From contig NZ_CP011786.1 in the NCBI RefSeq assembly GCF_001263395.1, positions 806,001-870,000 of the forward strand: a DNA stretch of 64,000 nucleotides, written 5' to 3'. Shown here piece after piece: positions 48,166 to 56,867 of this stretch (position 1 is its first letter; the number at the start of each line of letters is the position of its first letter). Origin of the DNA: Bifidobacterium actinocoloniiforme DSM 22766 (GTDB taxonomy: Bacteria; Actinomycetota; Actinomycetes; Actinomycetales; Bifidobacteriaceae). The notes beneath the pieces were generated by a model. It had not been told where the DNA came from, made no database searches, and worked only from the letters and a program-made list of their open reading frames with translations. The translations under genes were made by a program, and so were the position numbers.

Positions 48166-49395
48166 TCAGCTCTTCTTGCGCTTAGAGATGATGTCGACCG
48201 CTACGGCCAGCAGGAGCACCAGGCCCTTGATGGTTTTCACAATGGCTGTGTCCACACCCATAATCGACAGGCCCTGGTTGATGACACCCATCACGAAAGC
48301 GCCGACCACAGCACCGGGGATGGTGCCGACGCCGCCAGCCACGGCCGTACCACCGATGAAGCAGGAGGCGATGGCATCCATCTCGAACTCCATACCGGAC
48401 TGGGCGGTGGCCGAAGCTAGGCGGGAGAGCATGCAGATGGCGGCCACAGCGGACAGGAAGCCCATGTGGACGAAAAGGATGAAGTCAACACGCTTGGTGT
48501 TGATGCCGGAGAGAATGGCGGCCTTCCGGTTGCCACCCACGGCGTAGACATGACGGCCGAAGACCGTGCGGGTCAGGATGAAGTTGTAGACCAGCACCAG
48601 CACGCCCACGATGACCAGCATGATTGGGATGCCGCCCTGAGTGGCGTTACCTGAGGAGGCCAGCAGGTAGGTGACGAACAGGATGGCCACGGAGATTACG
48701 GCGATCTTGATAATCGTCAGGCTCATGGGCTCGGGAATCAGACCAACCTTCTCGGCCCTGCGGCGCTTGGACAGCTGGCTCCAGGCGTAGGCCACGATGC
48801 ACAGCAGACCGACCACGACCGTCAGACCGTCGAACTGCCCCCAGAATCCGAAGATGTTGGGCAAGTAGTTGCGGGCGATACCGCGGAAAGCATCGGAGGT
48901 GATCGGGACAGACTCGCCAACGATGACAGTGGCCAGGCCACGGAAGATCAACATGCCAGCCAAGGTGGTAATGAAGCCGGGGATACCCACGTAGGCCACC
49001 CAGAAGCCCTGCCACATGCCGATGATCACACCCACCAGCAGCGACACCACGATGGCCAGCATCCAGTTGACGCCCTGCCGTTCCATCAGGATGGCGCACA
49101 CGCCGCCGATGAAGGCCACTAGCGATCCAACGGACAGGTCGATGTGGGTGGCGATGATGACCATCACCATACCGATGGCCAGGATGATCACGTAAGCGTT
49201 CTGCTGGATGAGCGAGACGAAACTGTTGGGCTTGAGAAGCACGCCCTTGGTCAGCACTTCGAACACCACCACGATGACCAGCAACGCCGCCACGATGCCG
49301 TACTGCCGGGCGTTGTTGGCAATGGTCGCCAGGAGGCCATTGCCCTCCTGCTTCTGCTTGGCCGGGCTGGCCGGACTTGCGGTTGCCGAGCTCAT
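48166..49395 (-). CDS. mmsB: Sugar ABC transporter permease (MmsB/GguB-like)
   Basis: This 409-residue permease of the BPD_transp_2 (RbsC/XylH) type has ten or more membrane segments and the motifs IPGFITTLAGMLIFRGL, GGNRKAAILSGINTKR and FIGGTAVAGGVGTIPGAVVGA. It pairs with one ATPase and one periplasmic-type binding protein. The gene overlaps the ATPase stop by 4 bases (ATGA). With ChvE-like SBP and GguA-like ATPase, the predicted substrates are monosaccharides such as glucose, arabinose, galactose or xylose. Confidence 0.93.
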   Translation of the reverse strand: MSSATASPASPAKQKQEGNGLLATIANNARQYGIVAALLVIVVVFEVLTKGVLLKPNSFVSLIQQNAYVIILAIGMVMVIIATHIDLSVGSLVAFIGGVCAILMERQGVNWMLAIVVSLLVGVIIGMWQGFWVAYVGIPGFITTLAGMLIFRGLATVIVGESVPITSDAFRGIARNYLPNIFGFWGQFDGLTVVVGLLCIVAYAWSQLSKRRRAEKVGLIPEPMSLTIIKIAVISVAILFVTYLLASSGNATQGGIPIMLVIVGVLVLVYNFILTRTVFGRHVYAVGGNRKAAILSGINTKRVDFILFVHMGFLSAVAAICMLSRLASATAQSGMEFEMDAIASCFIGGTAVAGGVGTIPGAVVGAFVMGVINQGLSIMGVDTAIVKTIKGLVLLLAVAVDIISKRKKS

Positions 49396-50948
49396 GATAC
49401 TGCCACTTCCTTTTCCTTGGTCATACCCTTCATCAGGTATTCCTGGGTAAATCCATTCTTATCCACGTTGTCGGTGATTACGCCTTGGCTGACGGTGTAG
49501 ATGCGGTCGCATATACCGATCAGCTCGGGCAGTTCGGACGAGATGACGATGACGGCCTTGCCGGCATCGGCCAGCTGGTCGATGATCTCGTAGATCTCAT
49601 ACTTAGCGCCCACATCGATGCCTCGGGTGGGTTCGTCGAGGATGAGGATGTCCGGGTCGGCGATCACCCATTTGGACAACACCACCTTCTGCTGGTTACC
49701 GCCCGAGAGCGTGTCCACGCCCTCGTCGATGTCGCGGCACTTGATGCGGAACTCGCGCCGGTACTTCTCGACTTCCTTGACCTCCTCATTGTCGTCCATC
49801 ACGCCGTTCTTGCTCATGCGCTTGAGGGAGGCCATGGAGGCGTTCTCGCGAATGTTCTGCAGCAGGTTGAGCCCGTAGACCTTGCGGTCCTCGGTGGCGT
49901 AGGCCAGTCCGGCGTCGATGGCGGCCTGCACATTGGGCAGATTCACCTTCTTGCCCTTGATGTAGACCGAGCCGGAGATGCCCGAACCATAGGAGCGCCC
50001 GAACACGGACATGGCCAGCTCGGTACGGCCGGCGCCCATCAGACCGGCGAGACCGACGATCTCGCCGGACCTGGCCTCTATGTTGGCGTGGTCGACCACC
50101 ACTCGGCTGGAGTCGAGCGGGTGGTGGACCGTCCAATCCTCGATCCGGAAATACTCGGGACCGGGCTTGTTGGCTGGATGGTCGGGATACAGGTTGGTCA
50201 GAGGCCTGCCCACCATCTTGCGGATGAGCTCGTCCTGGTCCAGCGGCGTCTCCTTGGTCACGAACATGGTCCCCACGGTCGAGCCGTCTCGGATGATCGT
50301 GACGTTGTCGGCTATCTGGGCCACCTCGTTGAGCTTGTGGGTGATAATGATGCACGTCACCCCGTGCTCGTCGCGCAGCTGGCGCACCAGGCTCAGCAGG
50401 TGGGCGGAGTCCTCGTCGTTCAGGGCGGCGGTGGGCTCGTCCAAGATGAGCAACTTGACGTTCTTGGACAGGGCCTTGGCAATCTCGACCAGCTGCTGCT
50501 TGCCGACACCCATGTCCATGATCTTGGTGTCCGGGTCGTCGGGAAGCCCCACCCGCTCCATCAGCCGCTTGGCCTCGGAACGCGTGGCGTTCCAGTCGAT
50601 TACGCCGCCCTTGGCCTGCTCGTTGCCGATGAAAATGTTCTCGGCCACCGACAGGTAGGGGCTCAGGGCCAGCTCCTGGTGGATGATGACGATGCCATCG
50701 GCCTCGGAGTCCTTGATGTTGCGGTATTTGCACGTCTTGCCGTCAAAGCTGATCGTGCCGGTGTAACTTCCATACGGATACACACCAGAAAGCACATTCA
50801 TCAGGGTGGACTTGCCCGCGCCGTTCTCACCGCAGATCGCGTGGATCTCGCCACGCTCCACGGAGAGGTTCACCTGGCTTAAGGCGGTGACCTGACCGAA
50901 TGTCTTGGTGATGCCATCCATATGCAAAATGGTGTCTGAATCAGACAT
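49392..50948 (-). CDS. mmsA: Sugar ABC transporter ATPase with two ATP-binding domains (MmsA/GguA-like)
   Basis: This 518-residue protein has two fused nucleotide-binding domains. Domain 1 has Walker A GENGAGKST, the signature KQQLVEIAKAL (deviant) and Walker B LLILDEPTAAL. Domain 2 has a degenerate P-loop GAGRTE, LSGGNQQKV and LILDEPTRGIDVGAK. This is the standard form for CUT2 monosaccharide transporters. ATG 50948 has AAGGAG seven bases upstream. It is preceded by a strong hairpin after the binding-protein gene and followed by the overlapping permease gene. Confidence 0.95.
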   Translation of the reverse strand: MSDSDTILHMDGITKTFGQVTALSQVNLSVERGEIHAICGENGAGKSTLMNVLSGVYPYGSYTGTISFDGKTCKYRNIKDSEADGIVIIHQELALSPYLSVAENIFIGNEQAKGGVIDWNATRSEAKRLMERVGLPDDPDTKIMDMGVGKQQLVEIAKALSKNVKLLILDEPTAALNDEDSAHLLSLVRQLRDEHGVTCIIITHKLNEVAQIADNVTIIRDGSTVGTMFVTKETPLDQDELIRKMVGRPLTNLYPDHPANKPGPEYFRIEDWTVHHPLDSSRVVVDHANIEARSGEIVGLAGLMGAGRTELAMSVFGRSYGSGISGSVYIKGKKVNLPNVQAAIDAGLAYATEDRKVYGLNLLQNIRENASMASLKRMSKNGVMDDNEEVKEVEKYRREFRIKCRDIDEGVDTLSGGNQQKVVLSKWVIADPDILILDEPTRGIDVGAKYEIYEIIDQLADAGKAVIVISSELPELIGICDRIYTVSQGVITDNVDKNGFTQEYLMKGMTKEKEVAVS

Positions 50949-51020
50949 TTCATCACTCCTTGTTGGTCTGAATACGCCCGGCGGCGGCACCTGACGCGAT
51001 GCGCGCCGCGGGGCCGGGAT

Positions 51021-51053
51021 GGCGGGGCGGCCTCCATCCCAGACCGCCCCGCC
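51021..51053 (-). promoter_or_regulatory. Intra-operonic hairpin between the sugar-binding protein and ATPase genes
   Basis: GGCGGGGCGG and CCGCCCCGCC arms enclose 13 bases, directly after the binding-protein stop. No T tract follows, so it may stabilise the upstream mRNA or cause partial termination rather than full stop. Confidence 0.6.
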
Positions 51054-51060
51054 TCAGCGG

Positions 51061-52236
51061 CTATTGGGCAGCGACGTCGCCCGAGACCAGCTTGTCGAAT
51101 CGATCCTGGGTGAGATACTTCGCCTTAACCAGGTCGGGCAGGTTGTCCTTGGTGATGTTCTGCGGGTCGAGCAACTCGGAGGGCACGTCGATGGTGTTGT
51201 TGTTGAACTTACCGTTCAGGCCGGTGACCTTCTTGCCCTGCGCGATCTCCATCACCATGTCGTACACGGCGTTGGCCAGCTTGTTCACGTCCTTGAACAC
51301 GGTCTGGCCCTGGGTGCCCTTGGCGATGTTGGCCACAGCGATCTCCATAGCGTCCTGGCCGGTGATGTAGGGCCAGTTGGCGCCGCCAGGCTGCATGTCG
51401 GGGCGCTTGGACTGGATGGCGTTGATCACACCCTGGGAGATGCCGTCGTAGGGGCTGAGAACCGCATCCAGCTTCTCACCATGCGCGTAGCTGGAATCCA
51501 GGATGGATTCCATATCCTTCTGGGCCTGCTCGGCTTTCCACGACTGCACGGAGATCTTCTGCCAATCCGAAAGCTTGAAGTCCTTGTTTACGCCGCCGCC
51601 GTGGTTGGAGGGGCTCACCAGCACGCCGGACTTGAAGTAGGGCTGCAACAGCTGCCAGGCACCCTTGAAGAAGTACTTGGCGTTGTTGTCGTCGGGCGAG
51701 CCAGAGAAGAGCTCCACATTGAAGGGGCCCTTGGCGCCGGTCTTGAGACCAAGCTTGTCGATCAGATAGTTGGCCTCCAACACACCGGTCTGCTCCAGCT
51801 GGAAGGTAGCGTAGTAGTCGACGGCCTTGGTGTTCATGATCAGGCGGTCGTAAGCGATGACCTTGGCGCCGGCGTCGTGGGCCTTTTCCACGGCCGGGCC
51901 GACAGCGGTGCCATCCTTGGAGGCCACGACCACGATCTTGGCGTTGTTGTTTACCATATTCTCGATGTCGGCGTTCTGCTGGGCGGGCTTATCGTCAGCG
52001 AAGGAGAGGATGACCTTGTAACCGGCCGCCTCCAGCTTCTTCTTAAGGTTGTTGCCGTCCTTGTTCCAACGTTCCTCGGACTTGGTTGGCATGGAGATGC
52101 CAATGGTGGCGCCCTTCTCTATGCCTCCCTGGGCCCCGTCCGCATACTGGCCTCCACGGGTGTGGCTGCAAGCCGACAACGACAGGCAGGCGGCGACACC
52201 CACGACCACCGCGAACGCTTTCTTGGTCAAGTGCAT
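51061..52236 (-). CDS. chvE: ChvE-like monosaccharide-binding lipoprotein
   Basis: This 391-residue type I periplasmic-binding fold protein carries a lipoprotein signal: MHLTKKAF, a hydrophobic core, and the lipobox LSAC with Cys23. It is then anchored outside the membrane. The mature part begins with GATIGISMPTKSEERWNKDG. It includes VVASKDGTAVGPAVEKAHDAGAKVIAYDRLI and SGSPDDNNAKYFF, the pattern of ChvE/MmsA-type sugar-binding proteins. ATG 52236 is used because the signal begins there; the frame to 52257 is not needed. The adjacent genes encode ATPase and permease. Confidence 0.92.
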   Translation of the reverse strand: MHLTKKAFAVVVGVAACLSLSACSHTRGGQYADGAQGGIEKGATIGISMPTKSEERWNKDGNNLKKKLEAAGYKVILSFADDKPAQQNADIENMVNNNAKIVVVASKDGTAVGPAVEKAHDAGAKVIAYDRLIMNTKAVDYYATFQLEQTGVLEANYLIDKLGLKTGAKGPFNVELFSGSPDDNNAKYFFKGAWQLLQPYFKSGVLVSPSNHGGGVNKDFKLSDWQKISVQSWKAEQAQKDMESILDSSYAHGEKLDAVLSPYDGISQGVINAIQSKRPDMQPGGANWPYITGQDAMEIAVANIAKGTQGQTVFKDVNKLANAVYDMVMEIAQGKKVTGLNGKFNNNTIDVPSELLDPQNITKDNLPDLVKAKYLTQDRFDKLVSGDVAAQ

Positions 52237-52317
52237 CTTTGTACTCTCTTTCCCCATCTTGTTCGGACAAGCACCTGCGCTTGCCAGCCCCCCGATGAGA
52301 TGGCGGGCATAAAGATA

Positions 52318-52345
52318 AGAGTATCGCTTTATGTTAAGTTGTCAA
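52318..52345 (-). promoter_or_regulatory. Promoter of the sugar ABC transporter operon
   Basis: On the minus strand TTGACA (52345-52340) and TACTCT (52323-52318) are 16 bases apart. The -35 sits inside AGTT-GTCA-AACT (52337-52348), a small inverted repeat that could be part of an operator. Confidence 0.7.
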
Positions 52346-52366
52346 ACTCAATAACGCCTATAAACT

Positions 52367-52385
52367 GGTTTTGCATTTTAAAACC
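52367..52385. promoter_or_regulatory. Inverted repeat between the sugar transporter operon and the ROK gene (candidate operator)
   Basis: GGTTTT and AAAACC arms flank seven AT-rich bases, between the divergent promoters. ROK repressors bind palindromes of about this size. Confidence 0.5.
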
Positions 52386-52463
52386 AAATACAATACCGCT
52401 GCCCCTTTCCCCCCGCGATATCCTGTGCACCTAGGCAACCCCAACAACCGCCCGCGAAAGCGC

Positions 52464-52469
52464 TACACT
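52464..52469 (+). promoter_or_regulatory. -10 element for leaderless ROK mRNA
   Basis: TACACT ends eight bases before ATG 52478, and no ribosome site is seen. Confidence 0.5.
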
Positions 52470-52477
52470 TGAGTGTC

Positions 52478-53638
52478 ATGGCACGTGCATTCGGTTCTCA
52501 AAGCTCCCTACGGGAGGGCAACCGTGCCTTGATCCAGGAGGCGATCACCAGGTTCGGCGCCATGACGCAAGTGGAACTGGCAGAGACCACTGGGCTGTCC
52601 ACTGCCACTGTGTCCACCTTGGTGCGCCAACTGGTCGACGAGCGGCGCCTGGAGACGCAGAACACCATACGGAACGGGCGTAGGGCCACGCTGGTAGCGC
52701 CAGCCCGCAAGGACGGGCTACTCGTAGGCGTGCACATCGGTGAGCGCGAACTCCTGATCGACGTGATTGACTACTCCAAGACCATCCTGGCCAGCCACCG
52801 GCTCCCCCTCGCCTTCAGCCACAAGGCCGATACCACCATCGAGCGAGCTATCATCCTGATCAACGAGACTGTGCACAGCATCGGCGCCTCACCCAACGAA
52901 ATCAAGGGCGTGGGCCTGACCGTCGCCGCCCCGGTCGACTCCATCCGGCACGTCATCGCCGTCCCCGGCATCCTCCCCGGCTGGGACGGCATCGATCTAG
53001 CCGGTCCGTTCGGAACTGCGCTGCAAGTGCCGGTGGTGGTGGACAACGACGCGAATGCGGGCGCCATCTGCGAGTTCAGGATGGGCGCCACGGTCGGCAA
53101 AGGCAATTTCATCTACGTTGACGCGAGCAGCGGCGTTGGGGCCGGAATCATGGTTAACGGCTCCCTCATGCGCGGTGTGACCGGATTGGCCGGGGAGATC
53201 GGGCACATCCAGGTCGACCCCCTGGGCTCAATCTGCGCCTGCGGCAACCGCGGATGCCTGAACACCGTCGTTGGCGAGGAACGGCTGATCTCCCTGCTCA
53301 GCGTGACCCACGGCAACATGACCTTGGAAGACCTGGTCGGCTCCGCACTGGCCGGCGACCCCGGCTGCCGCAGGGTCATATCGGACGCGGCCGTGCGCAT
53401 CGGCACGGTGACCGCGGATCTGTGCATATCGGTGGACCCCGAACTCGTCGTGGTCGGCGGCAGGCTGGCCACCGCCGGCGACATGTTCCTGGACCCCCTG
53501 GCCGAGGCGCTCCAGCGCTTGCTGTTCCCTAACGCTTTGACCCCTATACAAGTGGTATCCTCTCAATATCCACTGGATGCGCCGGCACTGGGGGCCGCCC
53601 TGCTCGTCATGGACAGAGAGGACAGGCCACCAGCATGA
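52478..53638 (+). CDS. ROK-family transcriptional repressor
   Basis: This 386-residue protein has an N-terminal winged helix (about 15-75; TQVELAETTGLSTATVSTLV) and a ROK sugar-kinase-like domain. GLTVAAPVD and VDNDANAGAICEF lie in the nucleotide-binding region, and GEIGHIQVDPLG is followed by the zinc-site CACGNRGCL. Such proteins repress sugar operons and release DNA on binding a sugar. It is divergent from the sugar ABC operon, with a palindrome in the gap, and is the likely repressor. ATG 52478 is used rather than TTG 52469, which overlaps the -10. Confidence 0.92.
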   Translation: MARAFGSQSSLREGNRALIQEAITRFGAMTQVELAETTGLSTATVSTLVRQLVDERRLETQNTIRNGRRATLVAPARKDGLLVGVHIGERELLIDVIDYSKTILASHRLPLAFSHKADTTIERAIILINETVHSIGASPNEIKGVGLTVAAPVDSIRHVIAVPGILPGWDGIDLAGPFGTALQVPVVVDNDANAGAICEFRMGATVGKGNFIYVDASSGVGAGIMVNGSLMRGVTGLAGEIGHIQVDPLGSICACGNRGCLNTVVGEERLISLLSVTHGNMTLEDLVGSALAGDPGCRRVISDAAVRIGTVTADLCISVDPELVVVGGRLATAGDMFLDPLAEALQRLLFPNALTPIQVVSSQYPLDAPALGAALLVMDREDRPPA

Positions 53639-53675
53639 GACGACGGTGGATGGCGTGCCAATGATGAGGCGGAAC

Positions 53676-54539
53676 ATGACACAAACAGCTAACACACCAC
53701 TCTTGGAACTCCGCGACATCACCATGCGGTTTGGGTTCATCGAAGCACTCAAATCAGTGGACTTCACCATCTTCCCCCAGGAGGTGGTCGCTGTGGTCGG
53801 CGACAATGGCGCCGGTAAGTCCACACTGATGAAGGTCATCGCCGGCCTGTACCAACCCACGAAAGGCGATATCCGTTGGCGGGGCGGGCCGGTAACAATC
53901 AGCAATGTGCATGAAGCTGACTCCATGGGCATCGGCACCGTCTTCCAAGGGCAGGAGTTCTGCGAGAACCTCAACGTTTCGGACAACCTCTTTCTGGGCC
54001 GAGAACTCACCAGAAGGGCTGGCATCCGTGACGACGAGGCCATGCGCTCACGCTCACGCAGGATTCTGGACACCTTCGCTTCCTCGATTGGCATCGGGCA
54101 GTCCATCGCCTCCCTCTCGACCGGGCAGCGTCAGACGGTGGCCATAGCCCGCACTTTGCTCAACAACCCCAGCCTGGTGCTGCTGGACGAACCGACGGCC
54201 TCCCTATCCGTCATGCAAACCGCCGAGGTGCTCACCTACATCAAACGGCTGCGGACCGAGGGGCGCTCGGTCATGATGATCTGCCACGACCTCCCGGACG
54301 TGTTCGCTGTGGCGGACCGCATCGTCGTGTTGCGCCAGGGCCGGATCAACGGCGTGCACAACACCGAAGACACCAGCTACGAAGAGATCATCGCCCAAAT
54401 CGCTGGCGTCGACACCGACGGCGAGGGGCCCGGCGCCCATCCAACCAAGCGCAAGCGGACCGACCATCAGGGGCGCATGCTGATCGACAGGAGTATGCGC
54501 GTCAAAGCCGCCATATCCCGGACCGGGGAGGGTGGCTGA
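53676..54539 (+). CDS. Orphan single-domain sugar ABC transporter ATPase
   Basis: This 287-residue ATPase of the CUT2 type has one nucleotide-binding domain: Walker A GDNGAGKSTLM, signature LSTGQRQTVAIA (deviant LSGGQ), Walker B LVLLDEPTASL and a His in MICHDLPDV. No permease or second domain follows. FrcA-like single-domain ATPases normally pair with a permease gene, which is absent here. ATG 53676 has GAGG six bases before it. It follows the ROK gene by 37 bases and is probably cotranscribed with it. It may serve the divergent permease or a permease elsewhere. Confidence 0.88.
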   Translation: MTQTANTPLLELRDITMRFGFIEALKSVDFTIFPQEVVAVVGDNGAGKSTLMKVIAGLYQPTKGDIRWRGGPVTISNVHEADSMGIGTVFQGQEFCENLNVSDNLFLGRELTRRAGIRDDEAMRSRSRRILDTFASSIGIGQSIASLSTGQRQTVAIARTLLNNPSLVLLDEPTASLSVMQTAEVLTYIKRLRTEGRSVMMICHDLPDVFAVADRIVVLRQGRINGVHNTEDTSYEEIIAQIAGVDTDGEGPGAHPTKRKRTDHQGRMLIDRSMRVKAAISRTGEGG

Positions 54540-54603
54540 CCGACCAGAGAGACTGCGCGCCGCCCATCCACCCTCCTACCACCGATCGTAAGGAAACCGC
54601 CAT

Positions 54604-54948
54604 ATGTCCACTTTCGACCTCACCATCATCATCTGCTCCACTATGGCCGGCCTGGTCATCGGTGGCCTGTTCGGGGCCTTACCCTGGAAGCAGGAGCAGT
54701 TGAGCGACCGCCAGCAGCGCATGCAACAGATGACCGGGTTCATCGGGCTCTGCGGCGTGCTGGCACTCATCCTGACCCGCCAAGACGCCGCCTCCTGGGC
54801 TCTCATCATCGCCATGATCGCCGGCGTCGGCCTGGTGCGCATACCGCCCTTGTACGCGTGGATCATCAAGCGCTTCCCCGTCTGCCGTCCCACCAGCAAG
54901 AAACACAAGTCACGCACTACTAAGAAGGGCAAAACCGGCAAGCGCTGA
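54604..54948 (+). CDS. Small three-helix membrane protein
   Basis: This 114-residue protein has three predicted membrane segments (about 7-26, 46-60 and 66-84) and a basic C-terminal tail rich in Lys, Thr and Arg (about 90-114). It follows the orphan ATPase by 64 bases with a GGAAACC-type region before the ATG. No family is recognised. Its gene order with the orphan ATPase invites the idea of a partner, but it is too small to be a normal CUT2 permease. Confidence 0.6.
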   Translation: MSTFDLTIIICSTMAGLVIGGLFGALPWKQEQLSDRQQRMQQMTGFIGLCGVLALILTRQDAASWALIIAMIAGVGLVRIPPLYAWIIKRFPVCRPTSKKHKSRTTKKGKTGKR

Positions 54949-54985
54949 GCAGGGGGGCATTTATTCCGGTGGCATCCCTCACAAA

Positions 54986-55019
54986 GCGCCCGCCGCGGTA
55001 ACAAGACCACGGCGGGCGC
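54986..55019. terminator. Hairpin terminator between convergent genes
   Basis: Ten-base arms GCGCCCGCCG and CGGCGGGCGC with an inner GGT/ACC pair. It lies between the small membrane gene and the histidine kinase. Confidence 0.85.
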
Positions 55020-55100
55020 CTCCTACTCTCTAGTGAACGGCGGAATGGCCGTATAAGAAACCCGCCAAAGCAGCCTCTGGATCCACTCAGCGGGCCTAAC

Positions 55101-56867
55101 TCAGTCAGCGTCCCCCTGTGGCGTGGCGGCATCCACTCGCCCCTGCGGCAGCACCACAGTGAAGGTCAGGCCACCGCCGGGCGTGGCCGAAGCGCAGATG
55201 AGGCCTTGGTGGGCCTTCACAATCGAGCGCACAATTGCCAGTCCCAGTCCGGTGCCACCTTTAAGTCGAGCCCTGGACGGGTCGGCGGTGTAGAAGCGCT
55301 CGAACAGGCGAGGTAAGGCCTCCTGACTAGCGCCGGGCCCGTGATCGCTGAAGCGCATGATCACGTAATCACCACCGTTGTCGGCACCAGCAGGACCGGC
55401 TGCCTGGATCAGGGCGTCCAAGGAGTCTTCGCTGGGCGGCATGAAAGTCAACCGCCCCGACTCCCAGGGCAGCGAAATCCGGCCCAAGCCGATTTCGACC
55501 GGGCTGTCCGGTGGGGTGTAGCGGTGGACGTTGCCGATGATGTTGGTCACCACCTGCCGCAGACGGGTGGGGTCGCCGACCAAGTCGATGCGCTCCCAAG
55601 GAGCCTTACGGAAGACGAATGCGTTGCCGCCGCCCTTTGGAAGGTCCAGCAAACCACGGGTGATTTCGCGGTCGGGGTCCAAGGCGTGCAGGTCATCCAC
55701 CGCGTCGTTGACCAAGGAGGTCAGGTTGACGTCCAGGCTGGTATCCACTCCCCTGCCTTCATCCATCCGGGCCAGGGAGAGGAGGTCCTGGACAAGCTCG
55801 GTCATGCGGGTGGAAGAGGCCTCGATATGCCCAATCGACTCGTCGGCCCGCTCCAGGGCGCCAGGCAGCTCCCTTTGCATCCGGTAGAGCTCGGCGTAGC
55901 CATGGATGGCGGCCAAGGGGGTACGCAACTCATGACTGGCGTCGGAGACGAACTGCTTCATCTTCTCCGTGGTCGCCTGTTGCTCACGGAAACTACGCTC
56001 GATCCGGGCCAGCATGGCGTTGAGGGAGGCGGCCAGGGACCCGACTTCGGTGTTGACAGGACCAGCTGGGATGCGCCTGGAAAGATCGCCGGCGGCAATC
56101 TTGGCCGCGGTTTTCTCCATGCGTTTAAGCGGGGCCAGCGTATTCTGAATCAGGAGGGCCGCGATCACCGCCCCCAACAGCACGATCAGGATGCCGACCA
56201 TCCAGCAGTATTGGGTCAGAGCATGGATCGTGTCTTGTTGGTCGCCCAACGACAGGCCTATGAACAAGACCCCCTTGCTGACGCCCATGCCGCCCGGGTC
56301 GTCCAGGCTCCAGCGCATGGCCACCACCCGCCAGGGGGCGTTGGCGCGTTTAAGGCCGTCTCGGTCGACGGGCCCGTCAGTGGATTTGCTGATCACCGCC
56401 GGCGTGGTGAATGGTTGCCCCATCTGCACGCCACCATCCTGGCCGTCGGCCGGCAGCTTGGGGACGGACACCACGCCGTTGACCCGCATGGGGTTCAGGT
56501 CGTCGGAGATGATGACCATGTTACTGTCGCGCACTTGCAGGAAGTAGTCAGTGGGCCCCAGCCCATGCTTGCTTAAGTCCTCGCGGTTGAGCAGGGTGGC
56601 GTTGCGGATGCCCAGTTTGGCCTGTCGAATCAGCTGGGTGTCGGTCTTTTGCAGGAGATAGGTGCCCGCCATCTGGCGAATGGCCAGGGAAATGCCGAGT
56701 GTGCCCACAACCAGCAGGACCAACATGGAGACAATCAGCTTGGTGGTCAGGGGTATGGAATCCAGCAGCCTCTGACGGGACTGGCCCTCCTCTGTGCCCT
56801 GGCCCTCCGGCGCGGCGGTCGAGGCGACCGGAGAGGCGTGCAAGGAATCGCGGCCTTGAGCGCTCAT
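55101..56867 (-). CDS. Sensor histidine kinase
   Basis: This 588-residue kinase has two membrane helices (about 42-62 and 220-241) flanking an extracytoplasmic sensor region of about 155 residues. HAMP (about 240-292) is followed by HisKA with phospho-accepting His312 in SDASHELRTPLAA. The HATPase domain contains N-box GNVHRYTP, a G1-like HGPGAS and G2 GGTGLGLAIV, and has a long insert around residues 470-510. GRVDAATPQGDAD closes it. The pattern resembles TcrY/TrcS-type kinases of actinobacteria. ATG 56867 overlaps the regulator stop as ATGA. Confidence 0.93.
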   Translation of the reverse strand: MSAQGRDSLHASPVASTAAPEGQGTEEGQSRQRLLDSIPLTTKLIVSMLVLLVVGTLGISLAIRQMAGTYLLQKTDTQLIRQAKLGIRNATLLNREDLSKHGLGPTDYFLQVRDSNMVIISDDLNPMRVNGVVSVPKLPADGQDGGVQMGQPFTTPAVISKSTDGPVDRDGLKRANAPWRVVAMRWSLDDPGGMGVSKGVLFIGLSLGDQQDTIHALTQYCWMVGILIVLLGAVIAALLIQNTLAPLKRMEKTAAKIAAGDLSRRIPAGPVNTEVGSLAASLNAMLARIERSFREQQATTEKMKQFVSDASHELRTPLAAIHGYAELYRMQRELPGALERADESIGHIEASSTRMTELVQDLLSLARMDEGRGVDTSLDVNLTSLVNDAVDDLHALDPDREITRGLLDLPKGGGNAFVFRKAPWERIDLVGDPTRLRQVVTNIIGNVHRYTPPDSPVEIGLGRISLPWESGRLTFMPPSEDSLDALIQAAGPAGADNGGDYVIMRFSDHGPGASQEALPRLFERFYTADPSRARLKGGTGLGLAIVRSIVKAHQGLICASATPGGGLTFTVVLPQGRVDAATPQGDAD

